Assembly (NCBI RefSeq): GCF_028288465.1
Contig: NZ_JAQBNR010000010.1
Coordinates: 1-64,000 of the forward strand
Origin: Ferruginibacter sp.
GTDB lineage: Bacteria > Bacteroidota > Bacteroidia > Chitinophagales > Chitinophagaceae
DNA length: 64,000 bases
Direction of reading: 5' to 3'
Numbering within the stretch: the stretch's first letter is position 1; each line of letters opens with the position of its first letter. The notes beneath the pieces are model-generated. The model ran no database searches. It saw only the letters and a program-made list of their open reading frames with translations, and was not told where the DNA came from. Positions 8,601 through 19,100 of this stretch are shown in pieces. A program made the position numbers and the translations under genes.

Positions 8601-11600
8601 CGGGCACAGGAAATTATACCGGAGGCGTATTCTCGTCAGCAGCAGGATTAACTATCAATGGTACAACAGGTACAGTTACTCCCTCATCAACTACACCTAA
8701 TACATATACGGTAAGCTATGCTCCTCCGGGATGCCCCATATCGCCATTTACTAATTTAGTTGAAGTAGATGCAGCACCTGCAGCCAGCATTGGCTATGGC
8801 GGTACTACCAGTTTTTGTATTGCTGATGGCGCACCTTATACAGTAACCATTACCGGGAACAACTCCGGCACATTTAGTAGCTCACCTGTTGGTTTGGGTA
8901 TCGATCCTGCTACAGGAACAATTACGCCTTCAACAACTACAGGCGCAGGATCATACAATGTGGTGTATACAATTCCAAAAACGGGTAATTGTGGCCCTGT
9001 AGTAGTAACATTGCCAATTACTGTCACCGCTATTGTTGCAACCCCTTCTATATCTGTATCCGGGGGTACAGAACCGGCCTGTCAGCTTACTAACGGAACT
9101 ACAACTACCACCTACGCTGCTGCTGCAGCCGGTAATACAGGCCTCACATGGTCACTTAGTAATGGGTCTGCCGGTAGTATTTCAGCCGGCGGCGTAATGA
9201 CCTGGGCAAATGGGTTTTCAGGAACGGTAAACATACAGGTTTCGGCAAGTGGTTGCGGTGGCCCGTCTTCAAATTTCAGGACAGTTACAATAAGTCCGTC
9301 TGTCACCACACCGGTATTTGCACTAGGTGCTTCCTCTACCCGCTGCCAGGGTGCAGGTGTTGTATCATACAGCGCAACAGCAACGAATGCCACTACCTTA
9401 AATTACGCACTGGATGCTACAAGTACGAGTGCTGGCAACACTATTAACTCCGGCACGGGCGATGTAACATTTGTTGCCGGATGGAGCGGAACGTCTGTAA
9501 TTATTGCTACTGCAACAGGCTGTAACGGCCCCCTTTCGGCAAACCATACCGTTACGGTTACTCCAACAGTCGGAACCCCTGTGTTTACACTTGGTGCATC
9601 TTCAACCCGTTGCCAGGGTGCGGGAACCGTTACGTATGGTGCGACTGCGACAAACAATACCGGCATTACATATAGTTTAGATGCCACAACGCTGGCTTTT
9701 GTGGGTAATTCAATAATTGCTACAACCGGCGCTGTAACATATGCAGCGGGCTGGACTGGTACTTCTGTTATTACCGCCAGCGCTACAGGATGTAACGGAC
9801 CTAAGACAGCTGTACATACAGTAACAATTACACCTACTGTAACCATCAACCCATTTTCACCGGCAACAGCAACGCGTTGCCAGGGTGCTGGTACAGTAAC
9901 CACAACTACTGCCGCGACTAATTCAACAGGCATTACCTATAGCCTTGATGCTACCACTGCTGGATTTGCCGGGAATAGTATTGTTGCATCAACAGGCGCT
10001 GTAACCTACGCAGCTGGCTGGAGCGGCATTACCACTATTACAGCCAGTGCTGCCGGGTGTAATGGACCAGCAACAACAACTTTTGTGGTCACAACTAATG
10101 CAACTTCTGTCGGAGGTACGTTATCGCCTTCCAGTTCCTCGCCGCTCACTGTTTGTGCAAACGCAAACAGTGGAAATATTACACTGACGGGTCACACTGG
10201 AACAATTACCCAATGGGAAAAATCCACCAATGGAGGTGGTACCTGGACAAATATTGGCAACGGAGGAAATGCAACACTGAGCTATCTGAATTTAGCCCAG
10301 ACCACTTTGTACAGGGTACTGGTAACAAATGGTACCTGCGCTGGTGTATATTCCACATTGGGTGAACTCGTAGTTCTTCCAGCTTTTACACCAGTAATTA
10401 CGCCATCGGCTACTGCAACATGTATTGGTGCGCCAATAACATTAACGGCGTCAGGTTATTCAAGTACCGGATTAGTGATTGCAGGAGGTGATTTTAGTAA
10501 TCCTAAACCAACAGGCTGGAGCGGGATGAGTGGCAATGCCAGTCCTAATAGCGGTGGCAACCCATCTAATAATATATGGGGAATAACAAATGGCGATGTA
10601 TATAATAACGTAACGTATAATTCTACTCCTGTTGGCAATAAATTCTTCATCGTGAATGGAGTTCCTCCGGTCACTAATCCAAGCATTTTTTATACGCCTG
10701 TGTTCAGCACCGTTGGCATGTCATCTGCTGTATTGGTTTTTAACCAGGCTTATAATCTGAATTCCGGGGCTGTAGCTTCTATACAAATTTCTACAAATGG
10801 TGGTACTTCGTGGACAACACTTCAGACATATACAGGAACTGCAGGTGGTAATGTTTTTGGTCCTACAAACGGTTTAAGCCCGGCAATAGGCATAGATTTA
10901 AATGCTTATCTCGGCTTGTCCAATTTGATGATTAGCTTCAATTATTTGGGCTCGGCAGGTAGTAACTGGGCTTTGGATAATGTGGTGGTGACAAATAGCC
11001 TGGCGAACCCATCTGGCACAAATGTGTACAATCCACTCCATTATACCTGGTCACCAACTACTTACATTTCCTTACCAAGTAATGATACGACCCGAACTGT
11101 TACCGTAACACCAACGGCAGCGGGTTCAATAACATATACGGTATCGGCAGCGGTTGGAAGCTGCGCTGCCACTTCTCCTTCCCTGCCTGTTACCATCACA
11201 GTTAATCCACTAGCACAAGGATCGTTAACAGCCAACGGCCCTTTCTGCGGAACGGGTGCAGGACAACTTACTTTTACAACAACAGCAGGCACAGGGCCAT
11301 TTACTGTAGTTTACAATGATGGGGTAGCTAACCGTACAGTAAACAATGTGGTAAGCGGTACTCCGTTTAACGTATTTGCTACGCCCGTAGTGGCAACTAC
11401 TACCTATACGCTTGTATCTGTTACTGATACCAAAGCTTGTAGCCGTACGACAGGGTTTACCGGGCCAACAGCTACAATTATCATTAATCCTGTTCCCATC
11501 GTAAACGTAACCGCATCAACAATATGCGGAGGTGCACCGGCAACGATTACTGCAGTACCGGCAACTGGTGCAACTACTGACTATTCTTACTTGTGGACAG

Positions 11601-14011
11601 TACCTGCATCAGCAACGGATCCTGGTAGTGTTTCAACGTTTGCATCAAGCGTAACAGGCGACTACAGGGTGGTTATTACAAATAACGCCACAAGTTGTGT
11701 GTCGGCTCCGTCCGCTACTAAAACTGTCGTTACTGCCTCAAACCAATGGACAGGCGTGTTTGATAATGACTGGCAGAAGCCGGCCAACTGGTCTTGTGCG
11801 GCAATCCCTACAGCCTTATCAGATGTAATAATTCCTGCAACTGCACCGTTTATGCCGCAGTTAACCGCAGCATCTTTTACAAAAACACTTACTCTACAGG
11901 GTAGCGCAGAAGTAGATCTGAATGGATTTGCTTTAACGAACTCGGGATCTGTAACTATGGGAACAGGAACCTTTAAAGGTTCACCCACTTCTGATCTTAG
12001 TTTTGATGCTGCAGGTTCAAGCACCATTAATTTTAAACAGACTATCGATGGCACAACCAATGCGTTAAATAACTTAACCATCAGCAGTGCAGGTGCTGCA
12101 GTAACCTTAAATAACAAAGTATCGTTGTATGGAGCATTGACGCCAACAGCCGGGGCATTATCCATCAATGATGAGCTGGTTTTACGCTCTACTTCAACCA
12201 ATACCGCTATGGTGGGCCAGGTAGGAGGAACGATTGCATACAGTGGCAGCGGAAAAGTTACTGTAGAGCGCTTTATCGGCATGCCCAGTAGAAAATGGCA
12301 TTTGTTTACCACACCGGTATATGGCGGAGGCAGCATATTCGACAACTGGCAGATTGGAGGTGCAACAGTTGATATAACTCCTTCGGTAGCAGGAAAGGGA
12401 ACATTTATAACAGGTTCAGTCGTAGGTACTGGCATTAGTGGAAATGGGCTTGATAACGGCCCCTATCCTAACAGTTCTTTAAAAGTAGGGGATGAGGTAT
12501 TGAGCCCTGTTAATAATACGATTAATGCCAAATTATCCAAAGCGGGAACAAATGCTGCTAATATACCCTACTTCCTGTTTGTAAGGGGAGATAGAACGGC
12601 GGCTAATTTTACGGTCGGAAATTCCACCCCTACAACGCTTAGTGGAAGTGGCAAACTACAAACTGGTACACAAACATTTACTGCGGCGGCAACTTCATTT
12701 ACTATGATTGGTAATCCATACGCATCGCCAGTAGATTTTGGAAAATTACCGAGAACTGGTCTTACCAATTCCTTATATGTTTGGGATCCCTACTTAAACC
12801 TGAGTGGAGGCTATGTAACCTTGTTTGAAAACAGTCCGGGATCACGCGTTTATATTGCGAGCCCTTCCGGTTCGCCCGGCAATCCAAGTGCGATTATTCA
12901 GTCCGGACAAGCATTCTATGTATACAATCCTGGCACGGCAGATTCATCACTTGTAATAGACGAGACAGCAAAATCAACCGTTAACAACCAGGCAATATTC
13001 AGACCGATGAGCCCCAATGCCCAAATAGCATCGCTTGCTACCAATTTGTATGCATTTACAAATAAAGACAGCCTGTTCCTGGCAGATGGTAACCTGGCGC
13101 AGTTTAATGACAGCTATAACCCGGGAGTTGACTGGATGGATGCCAAAAAAATGAACAATACAGGTGAAACGTTCAGCCTGCTTTGTAATGGGGTTGCACT
13201 GGCAGCTAATAGAAGGCCGCTGCCAGCGATGACTGATACGTTGTTTTACCAGCTCACCAGGACAACTGCTAAAAAATACCAGTTCCAGTTAATAGCAACT
13301 AATTTGGATCAGGATAACCTGGCAGGTTTTGTACAGGATCAGTTTACGCATATCAATACGCCCATTAATATGAATGGCAGTACTAAAATCAATTTCGCAA
13401 TCACCAGCAATAAAACTTCTGCAGCTGTCAACCGCTTCAGGGTAGTGTTTAAACCATCGGTGGTGTACACCAATGTGGCTGCCAGTGTGCTCGCCAGTGA
13501 TATCGGGGTACAATGGAATGTGGCCAGCGAAGAAAACATCAAAGGCTACGAGATTGAACGCTCAACAGATGGTACGCACTTTACCAAAGTAGCCGACCAG
13601 GCTTCTGCGGGAAACAGTGAAGCGGCTGTTGCTTACAACTGGCTGGATGTAGCGCCTGCACTGGGTCAGTATTACTACCGTATCCGCAGCATCAGTTACA
13701 ACGATGTGATTGGTTACAGTAATATTGTAAAAGTGAAACTGAACAGAAGCACACCTGCCATCTATGTATTTCCTAACCCGGTTACAGAAAATACCATTCA
13801 CCTGCAGATGAACGGTATGGCGAAGGGTGTGTATGCAGTGCGGTTAATGAACAACCTGGGCCAGGTTGTGGTGAGCAACTACATTGCCCACATGGGCGGT
13901 ACTGCTACAGAAACCATCACACCTGCCAATAAAATACTCGCAGGTATTTACCAGCTGGAAATTGCAGCGCCTGACAAAAAAATAACTACAGTCAAAGTGA
14001 TTGTACAATAA
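5633..14011 (+). CDS. Giant repeat-rich surface protein with T9SS sorting domain
   Basis: A 2792-residue secreted protein. Residues 1-30 are a signal peptide (VALIFSFFVFAFGADAAA). Residues 31-540 are Gly/Ser/Thr/Asn-rich beta sequence starting NSTAAGGNWNATTTW, as in Bacteroidota beta-helix surface proteins. Residues 545-635 look Ig-like. Residues 637-1135 hold about six repeats of 81-86 residues with motifs like YAGAPFC and TPNTYTVTYS. Residues 1140-1487 hold four repeats near 89 residues; three share RCQGAG at exactly 89-residue spacing. A jelly-roll-like domain (about 1606-1790) and further Ig-like parts follow. The C-terminus (YVFPNPVTENTIHLQM to VKVIVQ) is a T9SS type A sorting domain, so the protein should cross the outer membrane by T9SS and be anchored or released. 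Role is probably adhesion or gliding; no catalytic motif seen. Ends with a strong terminator. Confidence 0.85.
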   Translation: MRKFYVATNPFKTVALIFSFFVFAFGADAAAINSTAAGGNWNATTTWVGGVIPGAGDDVTVVSGATVTVDAASNAKSLVVIGTLNFTYNLTIASKGTVTVNSGGTVGFNGTAILFGAGSGGNAVTFTLSSGANLITANTAGITLSAAAGSIQVLGTRTYSTGANYSYNGAALQVTGDGLPSIVNNLIINNSVGVNLTAAVTVTTLTIGNVTANSVLNDNGKQITSGSGGTLNLTSGTFNIGSGATATAYPGFTTNNIASGTTVNYNSTASQIIAAVNYYNLSNTVNGPRTLPASGTVGIAGTFSTGSGAYTVTTGSTVSFNGTTAQTIPAVGFSFYNLSIDNTGAGVTISNNVTATNSLALNNGVLTTTASFKVIAANSVSRTSGWVNGTLQRHITGAAASYTFDVGDATNYSPVLINYATTSFVAGDLTITPFALQHPSLVTSGISTTKYVKRYWTLTGSGGLSGTYDATFTFVAGDIQGGANTSNFIVRDYSSSAWSTTTIGTLTATSTKATTTGFGDFCVGESTGAPTVFANPSAVAICTGNNTFFTSTSSSTPSPTVFWQRSTDGTTWSNIIAGTDGGIYSNFASTTLTVTGATAAVTGYYYRAVFTNINGSVNSASAQLTVTQPPTITGLFYSPSTMATIISTPQGVTLTGTNAYTGGTFTASPGGLSIDASTGAITPSASTLGTYTVTYTKAAAGGCSLVSATTSVTISTASISYNGAPYCSSDNTSHSVTYNNTSAVSGAAYSASPSGLSISATGDILPSGSTPNTYTVTYSKTGTGAFTLTTTVTITALPTASIGYAGAPFCTSDVTAQTVTLTGTGSYSGGVFSSDPSLVLNTGTGSFTPNGSSAGSHTVTYTIPASGGCASVPVTTTFSIVAAPTATVTYAGSPYCLAYTTATPTVTGASGGTFSSTAGLTFTNTSTGEINPNLSTPGTYTVTYTIPPSGSCGTVQIQTTVTISANPTGSISYPAQPYCTADGPKTVTLTGTGNYTGGVFSSAAGLTINGTTGTVTPSSTTPNTYTVSYAPPGCPISPFTNLVEVDAAPAASIGYGGTTSFCIADGAPYTVTITGNNSGTFSSSPVGLGIDPATGTITPSTTTGAGSYNVVYTIPKTGNCGPVVVTLPITVTAIVATPSISVSGGTEPACQLTNGTTTTTYAAAAAGNTGLTWSLSNGSAGSISAGGVMTWANGFSGTVNIQVSASGCGGPSSNFRTVTISPSVTTPVFALGASSTRCQGAGVVSYSATATNATTLNYALDATSTSAGNTINSGTGDVTFVAGWSGTSVIIATATGCNGPLSANHTVTVTPTVGTPVFTLGASSTRCQGAGTVTYGATATNNTGITYSLDATTLAFVGNSIIATTGAVTYAAGWTGTSVITASATGCNGPKTAVHTVTITPTVTINPFSPATATRCQGAGTVTTTTAATNSTGITYSLDATTAGFAGNSIVASTGAVTYAAGWSGITTITASAAGCNGPATTTFVVTTNATSVGGTLSPSSSSPLTVCANANSGNITLTGHTGTITQWEKSTNGGGTWTNIGNGGNATLSYLNLAQTTLYRVLVTNGTCAGVYSTLGELVVLPAFTPVITPSATATCIGAPITLTASGYSSTGLVIAGGDFSNPKPTGWSGMSGNASPNSGGNPSNNIWGITNGDVYNNVTYNSTPVGNKFFIVNGVPPVTNPSIFYTPVFSTVGMSSAVLVFNQAYNLNSGAVASIQISTNGGTSWTTLQTYTGTAGGNVFGPTNGLSPAIGIDLNAYLGLSNLMISFNYLGSAGSNWALDNVVVTNSLANPSGTNVYNPLHYTWSPTTYISLPSNDTTRTVTVTPTAAGSITYTVSAAVGSCAATSPSLPVTITVNPLAQGSLTANGPFCGTGAGQLTFTTTAGTGPFTVVYNDGVANRTVNNVVSGTPFNVFATPVVATTTYTLVSVTDTKACSRTTGFTGPTATIIINPVPIVNVTASTICGGAPATITAVPATGATTDYSYLWTVPASATDPGSVSTFASSVTGDYRVVITNNATSCVSAPSATKTVVTASNQWTGVFDNDWQKPANWSCAAIPTALSDVIIPATAPFMPQLTAASFTKTLTLQGSAEVDLNGFALTNSGSVTMGTGTFKGSPTSDLSFDAAGSSTINFKQTIDGTTNALNNLTISSAGAAVTLNNKVSLYGALTPTAGALSINDELVLRSTSTNTAMVGQVGGTIAYSGSGKVTVERFIGMPSRKWHLFTTPVYGGGSIFDNWQIGGATVDITPSVAGKGTFITGSVVGTGISGNGLDNGPYPNSSLKVGDEVLSPVNNTINAKLSKAGTNAANIPYFLFVRGDRTAANFTVGNSTPTTLSGSGKLQTGTQTFTAAATSFTMIGNPYASPVDFGKLPRTGLTNSLYVWDPYLNLSGGYVTLFENSPGSRVYIASPSGSPGNPSAIIQSGQAFYVYNPGTADSSLVIDETAKSTVNNQAIFRPMSPNAQIASLATNLYAFTNKDSLFLADGNLAQFNDSYNPGVDWMDAKKMNNTGETFSLLCNGVALAANRRPLPAMTDTLFYQLTRTTAKKYQFQLIATNLDQDNLAGFVQDQFTHINTPINMNGSTKINFAITSNKTSAAVNRFRVVFKPSVVYTNVAASVLASDIGVQWNVASEENIKGYEIERSTDGTHFTKVADQASAGNSEAAVAYNWLDVAPALGQYYYRIRSISYNDVIGYSNIVKVKLNRSTPAIYVFPNPVTENTIHLQMNGMAKGVYAVRLMNNLGQVVVSNYIAHMGGTATETITPANKILAGIYQLEIAAPDKKITTVKVIVQ
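7786..9035 (+). repeat. Coding repeat family A, 81-86 aa units
   Basis: Units begin near 7786, 8036, 8293, 8542 and 8786 with SISYNGAPYC, SIGYAGAPFC, TVTYAGSPYC, SISYPAQPYC and SIGYGGTTSFC. Each ends with a TYTVTY-like strand. A more diverged unit precedes from about 7540. DNA identity is modest, so these are old duplications. Confidence 0.75.
9303..10090 (+). repeat. Coding repeat family B, 89-aa units
   Basis: Three units with RCQGAG codons at 9341, 9608 and 9875, exactly 267 bases apart, each continuing to TYSLDAT-, GWSGT- and GCNGP-like motifs. A diverged fourth unit lies just before, from about 9036. The exact spacing with good residue identity points to more recent duplication than family A. 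Confidence 0.8.
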
Positions 14012-14046
14012 CGGATACCTTATTCTTCCACACATGAATTACCCCT

Positions 14047-14077
14047 GCTGCCCCGATACCCGGGGCAGCTTTTTTTT
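14047..14077 (+). terminator. Rho-independent terminator after the giant surface gene
   Basis: Perfect 9-bp stem GCTGCCCCG / CGGGGCAGC with loop ATACC, followed by eight T, 35 bases after the stop. Confidence 0.9.
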
Positions 14078-14724
14078 AGTATTGTTACCGACATTCAAAG
14101 CAAGGGATAAGTGCAGCTCATGGAAGCAATTCATCTGCTGTTGCCGCAGATGCAGGTAGCCGGAGGGTTCCGGCGTTACCAACCTTCATAGTTATACGTG
14201 CCAGGAAAACTCACTAACTGGCGTATCTGCAGGAGGTGTGGATAATACATTTTTGTTGGTATGATTTGCTTTTAAATATGGCAGCCCCTGCAACAGAGGC
14301 AATTCCGGTTCGTCGAAAACACCCCCTTAAAAATTGGAAGTATCATTTTTTTTCTTACCTTCATCTCAGCTTATCTTTTCTACAACCACATCTTACCATC
14401 CTCTGCAAAAATTTACTTTTTTAAACCGGTAGCAATGCATCTTGTATTAACTACTATTGGCTTAAAAATAAATACTGCCGATCAGTTCCGTTTGAACATG
14501 TTAATAATTGTTGATTACAAGTGCAGGCTGCGTATTTATGATGCTTTTAACAAGGCATTTAAATCCTGCCACACCGATTAATTGTATACTGTGTAAGAAA
14601 TTGATACCGTCCGCAACCCTGTTGAAAAATTACCCGTTAAGCAGTCCCTTTACCCTTTTGAATTTCCTTTTCAGTAAACTGCCTTTAACAGCAGCAAGAT
14701 GTTTTTAATTTTTAAATAAATTGT
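14078..14724. other. 647-bp intergenic, nothing convincing
   Basis: Two short open frames (14236-14424 and 14508-14708) read as aromatic/Cys-rich random text and lack start signals. No RNA gene or strong hairpin recognised. Confidence 0.4.
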
Positions 14725-14895
14725 ATGAAGAGCAAACTGTATGCACTTGAAAACTGGTCGCAAGTATTGGACGCTGTAAAAAAAGGATTATTGTCGTTGT
14801 TGCCGCAACCTGCCTTGCAACCAGTAATCAACCAGTCGCCCAACAGAAGAGAAGAACTGTTACGGTCACGTAGAAATGACCGGAATGAAGATTAG
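14725..14895 (+). CDS. Small hypothetical protein, 56 aa
   Basis: ATG at 14725 opens a 56-codon frame, MKSKLYALENWSQVLDAVKK then a Leu/Pro/Gln part and a strongly charged tail (REELLRSRRNDRNED). The amino-acid mix (Lys/Glu/Arg rich, amphipathic N-terminal helix) looks coding, and an independent terminator 89 bases downstream supports a short transcript. No TM segment or signal peptide. It matches no family I know. It could be a small regulator, but nothing in the sequence says of what. Confidence 0.45.
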   Translation: MKSKLYALENWSQVLDAVKKGLLSLLPQPALQPVINQSPNRREELLRSRRNDRNED

Positions 14896-14983
14896 ATGCT
14901 ATTAGTCCAGCAATTAAAGAGGGATAAACCGGGGCGTGCCTGTTGTAAGGCTATCTCCAAAAATACAAATAGCGTAACTTGTT

Positions 14984-15009
14984 GCCTGCCCTTCCCGGGC
15001 GGGCTTTTT
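14984..15009 (+). terminator. Rho-independent terminator after the 56-aa ORF
   Basis: Stem GCCTGCCC / GGGCGGGC (8 bp with one G-U pair) around TTCCC, followed by TTTTT. The orientation fits plus-strand transcription. The minus-strand HD gene ends at 15016, so the hairpin lies just past its stop as well. Confidence 0.8.
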
Positions 15010-15015
15010 GATGCA

Positions 15016-15624
15016 TTACAAGCCAATTTGTATAGCTTCGTTCTCCGAAGCAATTATTTCAAGATGCTGCTGTTTTTTAGCCGCCCGCAATTGCAGGTTG
15101 GTAGCAGTGCAGTACTGGTGTTGCTTAAAAAAATTCATTTGAATAATGTTCCAGTTGTATTTGCTGGTCACAATGTTCCGGGCCTTTAATTCTTCAAACA
15201 GGGTGTCGCTGATGGGGAAGAAGTCATCCCGGCCGAGGTAGTCAAGGTCTGCATCACAGATAATTTCTTCCAGCTGCGTTTGCGGCGCCTGGGGAATTTT
15301 TGTGGCCATAATTAATCCGCAAATAATTTGTATCTGTTGTTGTGTCAAGCCAAAAGCTGGTAATTCTTTTTTGGCCAGTTCGCAGCCTGCCAGCTCATGC
15401 TCGCGGTAGGTAAAAAGAAAGCCGGTATCATGATACAGGCAGCCAACTTTTAAAAGGAAAAGGTCAGCAGGGTTGGTTATTTTTTCTTTGAATGCAATGC
15501 TGCATGCCTGCTGCTCCACATCAATAGTATGATGCACCCCATGGTAAAACAGGTCAGGTGCCAACTGGGTGCTGAGTTTCAGCAGTATGGCCGATCGTAT
15601 GGTTTCATATAGCTTTTCAGGCAT
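15016..15624 (-). CDS. HD-domain metal-dependent phosphohydrolase
   Basis: A 202-residue cytoplasmic protein with an HD-domain pattern: YHGVHHTIDVEQQA supplies the first metal histidines (about residues 28-32), LLKVGCLYHDTGFLFTY the HD pair (about 64-65), then HELAGCELAK, and ICDADLDYLGRDDF the late aspartates (about 123-131). The fold binds divalent metal and cleaves phosphate esters of nucleotides or related compounds; the substrate cannot be told. No fused domain or signal sequence. It is a single-gene unit with a TATGTTTG box about 10 bases before its ATG. Two other HD proteins, at 28514 and 32798, are not close paralogs by eye. Confidence 0.85.
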   Translation of the reverse strand: MPEKLYETIRSAILLKLSTQLAPDLFYHGVHHTIDVEQQACSIAFKEKITNPADLFLLKVGCLYHDTGFLFTYREHELAGCELAKKELPAFGLTQQQIQIICGLIMATKIPQAPQTQLEEIICDADLDYLGRDDFFPISDTLFEELKARNIVTSKYNWNIIQMNFFKQHQYCTATNLQLRAAKKQQHLEIIASENEAIQIGL

Positions 15625-15633
15625 AACTTAATA

Positions 15634-15641
15634 CAAACATA
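15634..15641 (-). promoter_or_regulatory. -7 box TATGTTTG before the HD gene
   Basis: TATGTTTG on the minus strand fits TAnnTTTG. It ends 9 bases before the ATG at 15624, implying a nearly leaderless transcript. Confidence 0.45.
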
Positions 15642-16184
15642 AATAAAATAATTAAACAGTATCATGGCCGGTGCATTTCAGCTGGTCGTTTATTTTTAAC
15701 GCTGTACCGGTTGAAGCACCAAAACTGGCTGACTGCCCCGGCTGCTGCCTGCCCGTGCGGTAAGCGGTCTCCGCCACCCATTACATATTAAATGCGCACT
15801 GACCCTATAGCAAACGCAGGTTATAAGGATACATTGTATGAATCTATGCTGCAATACAAACAAATCATATTCTCTTTTATGCTTTCATCGTTTAGCAGCT
15901 CCCGGACGTTGCCAGATCACGGCCATTGTTGAATGGGTGCGACCCCCAACAAATAATAATTATCAGATTATGAACCATATCTAAAAGAATGTCTTATATT
16001 TACCTCATAAAATTCCCGTTTTATAGTACTGCCTAAAGTCAATTCCTATCATTAATTGCCAATCACCCCATTTTTGTTTTTCTTTTCAACGTGCTGACAT
16101 TAATTGTTATAGCACTGTTTGACCTGTAAAAGCATTTTTCAATATCTGCGTGAAAATTTCAACACTCACTATTAAACTTATTGT
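15642..16184. other. 543-bp intergenic, upstream of the second giant gene
   Basis: No gene-like frame. A near-consensus -7 box TATATTTA at 15995-16002 (last base off consensus) could serve the gene at 16185, giving a leader of about 170 bases. No matching -33 was found, so it is not listed as a promoter. Confidence 0.35.
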
Positions 16185-19100
16185 ATGAGGCAATTTTTTA
16201 CGTCCGTTACGGTGGTAAAATCAGCACTTTGTTTGGTGCTGTCTTTATCCCTGCTTGCTACCCTGCAGGCGCAGCAAACCAGTATTTCTGACTATGTTAT
16301 TTTTGGCGGTACCAGCCAGCCTTTATCAGGTCAGAAAGCGCCGGTTGCTCCCGGGTATGGTGTTCAACTCGGATCTTCAACTACCATCAATGGTGGTTCA
16401 GTAGGCAGTTATAAATTTGTTCAAACCACTGGTAATACTTCCATTGCAGCAAATGTGTATAGCGGCGGAATCATCAGTTTAACCAACAGCAATGTGGTAA
16501 CAGGCAAAATTGCCGCCGGCCTTCCAAATACAAACCCCGCTCCCGGAACGGTGCTTTCCATAGGTTCAAGCGCCAGCCTTGGCGGAAGTATCAATGTAAA
16601 CGGCAACATCGTAATAGGCGGCGGTACGGTAACCGGACCTGTAAACCATCCTTTAAATACCACTTATTATTTTGCCAATAATCTGGTTCCAAACGTTGCC
16701 AACCCGGTAGTAACACTCCCTGGGTTGCCTTCCATGCCGGCCATCAACCAATTTCCTGTCAACAATTCCACTGTTGATATCACAACAACAACAAAGCTGA
16801 TTGCTAATTCCAATGGAGATCCCGTTATTCGTAGAAATATTTTATTGGGAGGCAACAAAACAATCACCCTGCAGGGAGCAGGCGTATATGTCTTTAAATC
16901 AATAAAAAATACGGGCAACAGCAACAGTTTTGTTTTTGACCTAAGTGCCACCCCGTTGGGAAAGATAAAAGTGTATGTGGAAGGCGACGTTGATTTAGGC
17001 AAAGTAACAGCTTCGGTAATTGGCGGCACTGAAGCAAGTGTCTATTTTGAAACACATGGTAACGGTGCCACTTCACCCAACGGAACCGTTGCATGGAATA
17101 CGGCCAATGGCTCAGGCGGCGGATCAAAATGGGTTGGTTCCGTGTGGGCGCCTTATGCTGCCATCAATATCGGTTCAGGAACAGGCACCACCACTTTAAC
17201 AGGTGCGCTTTGGAGCGGAACACAGGTAATGATTCAAAGCGGTATAACAATCAATTTTGCGCCCTTTATTTTTTGCAATATTGCGGGTACAACTACCCAA
17301 ACCAATGTATTATGTAAAGGAAGTGCTACGGGCGTCATTAATCTTACCGTGACAGGTGGTACAGCACCCATCACTTATAAATGGACCGGGCCGGGTACGT
17401 TCACTGCGTTATCTCAAAATATCAGCAATCTTGCTGCAGGTACTTACAACGTAACTTTTACAGATGCTGCCGGTTGCAGTGGTTCAGCTTCGGCAACCAT
17501 TACGGAACCGGCTAACGGATTATCGGCCTCCGTTAGCAACCAAACCAATGTAAATTGTTTTGGAACATCTACAGGCAGTGCAACCATCGCTGCAACCGGC
17601 GGCACATCGCCTTATACCTTTTCACTGAATGGTGTACAAAATAGTACCGGTCTGTTTAGCGGACTTGCCGCTGCCACTTATTCTGTAACCGTTGCAGATA
17701 AAAACGGTTGTACAGCCGCCGTAGCTCTAACCATTACCCAGGCGCCTGCGCTTACTGTTGGCAGTATCAACTCCAACTCGCCACTTTGTATAGGTACAAA
17801 TTTGACATTAAGTTCAGCTGCATCGGGGGGAACTGCTCCCTATACATACGCCTGGACAGGGCCTAATAGTTTTACCAGTACCGATCAGAATCCGGTGCTC
17901 CCTACTGTTACGGATGCTGCCTCCGGAGTGTACACCCTGCAGATAACCGATAGCAAAGGTTGCGTCGCCAGCACCGGTAACACAGTCAATGTAACAGTTA
18001 ACCCGCTTCCTGACGCCAGCGCAGGCGATGATAAACCCTTTAATTTTGACGGCAATACGACGCTGAACGGGTCTTCATTAACTCCCGGCGCAACTTTCAA
18101 ATGGACAGCACCTCCCGGCGGAGAAATAAAATCGCCCGCTGACCAGGCCAACATCAATGTTGGGGTGCCTGGTATGTATACGCTTACGGTTACTGCAGCC
18201 GGATGCGCTACCACAAAACAGGCATTGGTTTCAAACAAGGTCAACAAACTGATTGGGTCTGAACTTACCTCCATTTATTACAACAATCCCAACGGAGATC
18301 CTTCGCCATTTTTTATCATTGCCAATGGAATGGTAAGGATAGATATCATTGTGCAGGTAAACGATTACCAGACGGTATTAGACCTGCTGCAGACTGCGGA
18401 TTACGGGCTTGTTAATATAGTTACCAATGGTGTTAACGGTGCGCAGGGCAGCAAATTAATTATCACGGGCGATTACCCGATTGCCAACCTGCTCAAGCTG
18501 AATTTACTGAATGACATTATTAATTTTTGCCGGCCTTTTTATGCGCCGTTCAGCAACAGCGGGCTTGTAAATTCTGCTGGTGATACCACCATGCGCTCTA
18601 ACCTGGTAAGAAGCGGGTATAAACTAACCGGCGCAGGCGTTAAAGTGGGGGTTATTTCAAACAGTTTTAATACTATTTCCAGCGGTACAACTGCTACGCT
18701 GCCTTACAACCCTGTTCCCGGTGCTGCGCAAACTTTTAATACCAATACCGCAGCTATTGATCTGTCCAACGGGGATCTTTCCAATGTAACTGTATTGGGA
18801 GACTACCCGGCTAAAAGCACGGATGAGGGCAGGGCAATGCTTCAGATTGTCCACGATGTTGCACCCGGAGCAAACCTGTATTTCCGTACCGGATTTTTAA
18901 CAGCCGGTGATTTTGCTACTGGTATTGCCGACTTAAAAAATGCCGGCTGCAGTGTTATAGTGGATGATGTAACCTATATCACCGAACCTTATCTTAAAGA
19001 TGGGGTAGTAGCCAAAGCCGTAGATGCGGTAAAAGCGCAGGGAGTATCTTATTTTTCTGCTGCGGGCAATTTTGCAAATAAGTCGTATGAACAAGACTTT

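Noticed and set aside
9403..9933. Long minus-strand open frames inside the giant surface gene (also near 11662-12435 and 20945-21436)
   Set aside because: Val/Pro/Ala-rich mirror translations of Thr/Ala/Gly-rich repeats; they follow the composition of the real plus-strand gene.
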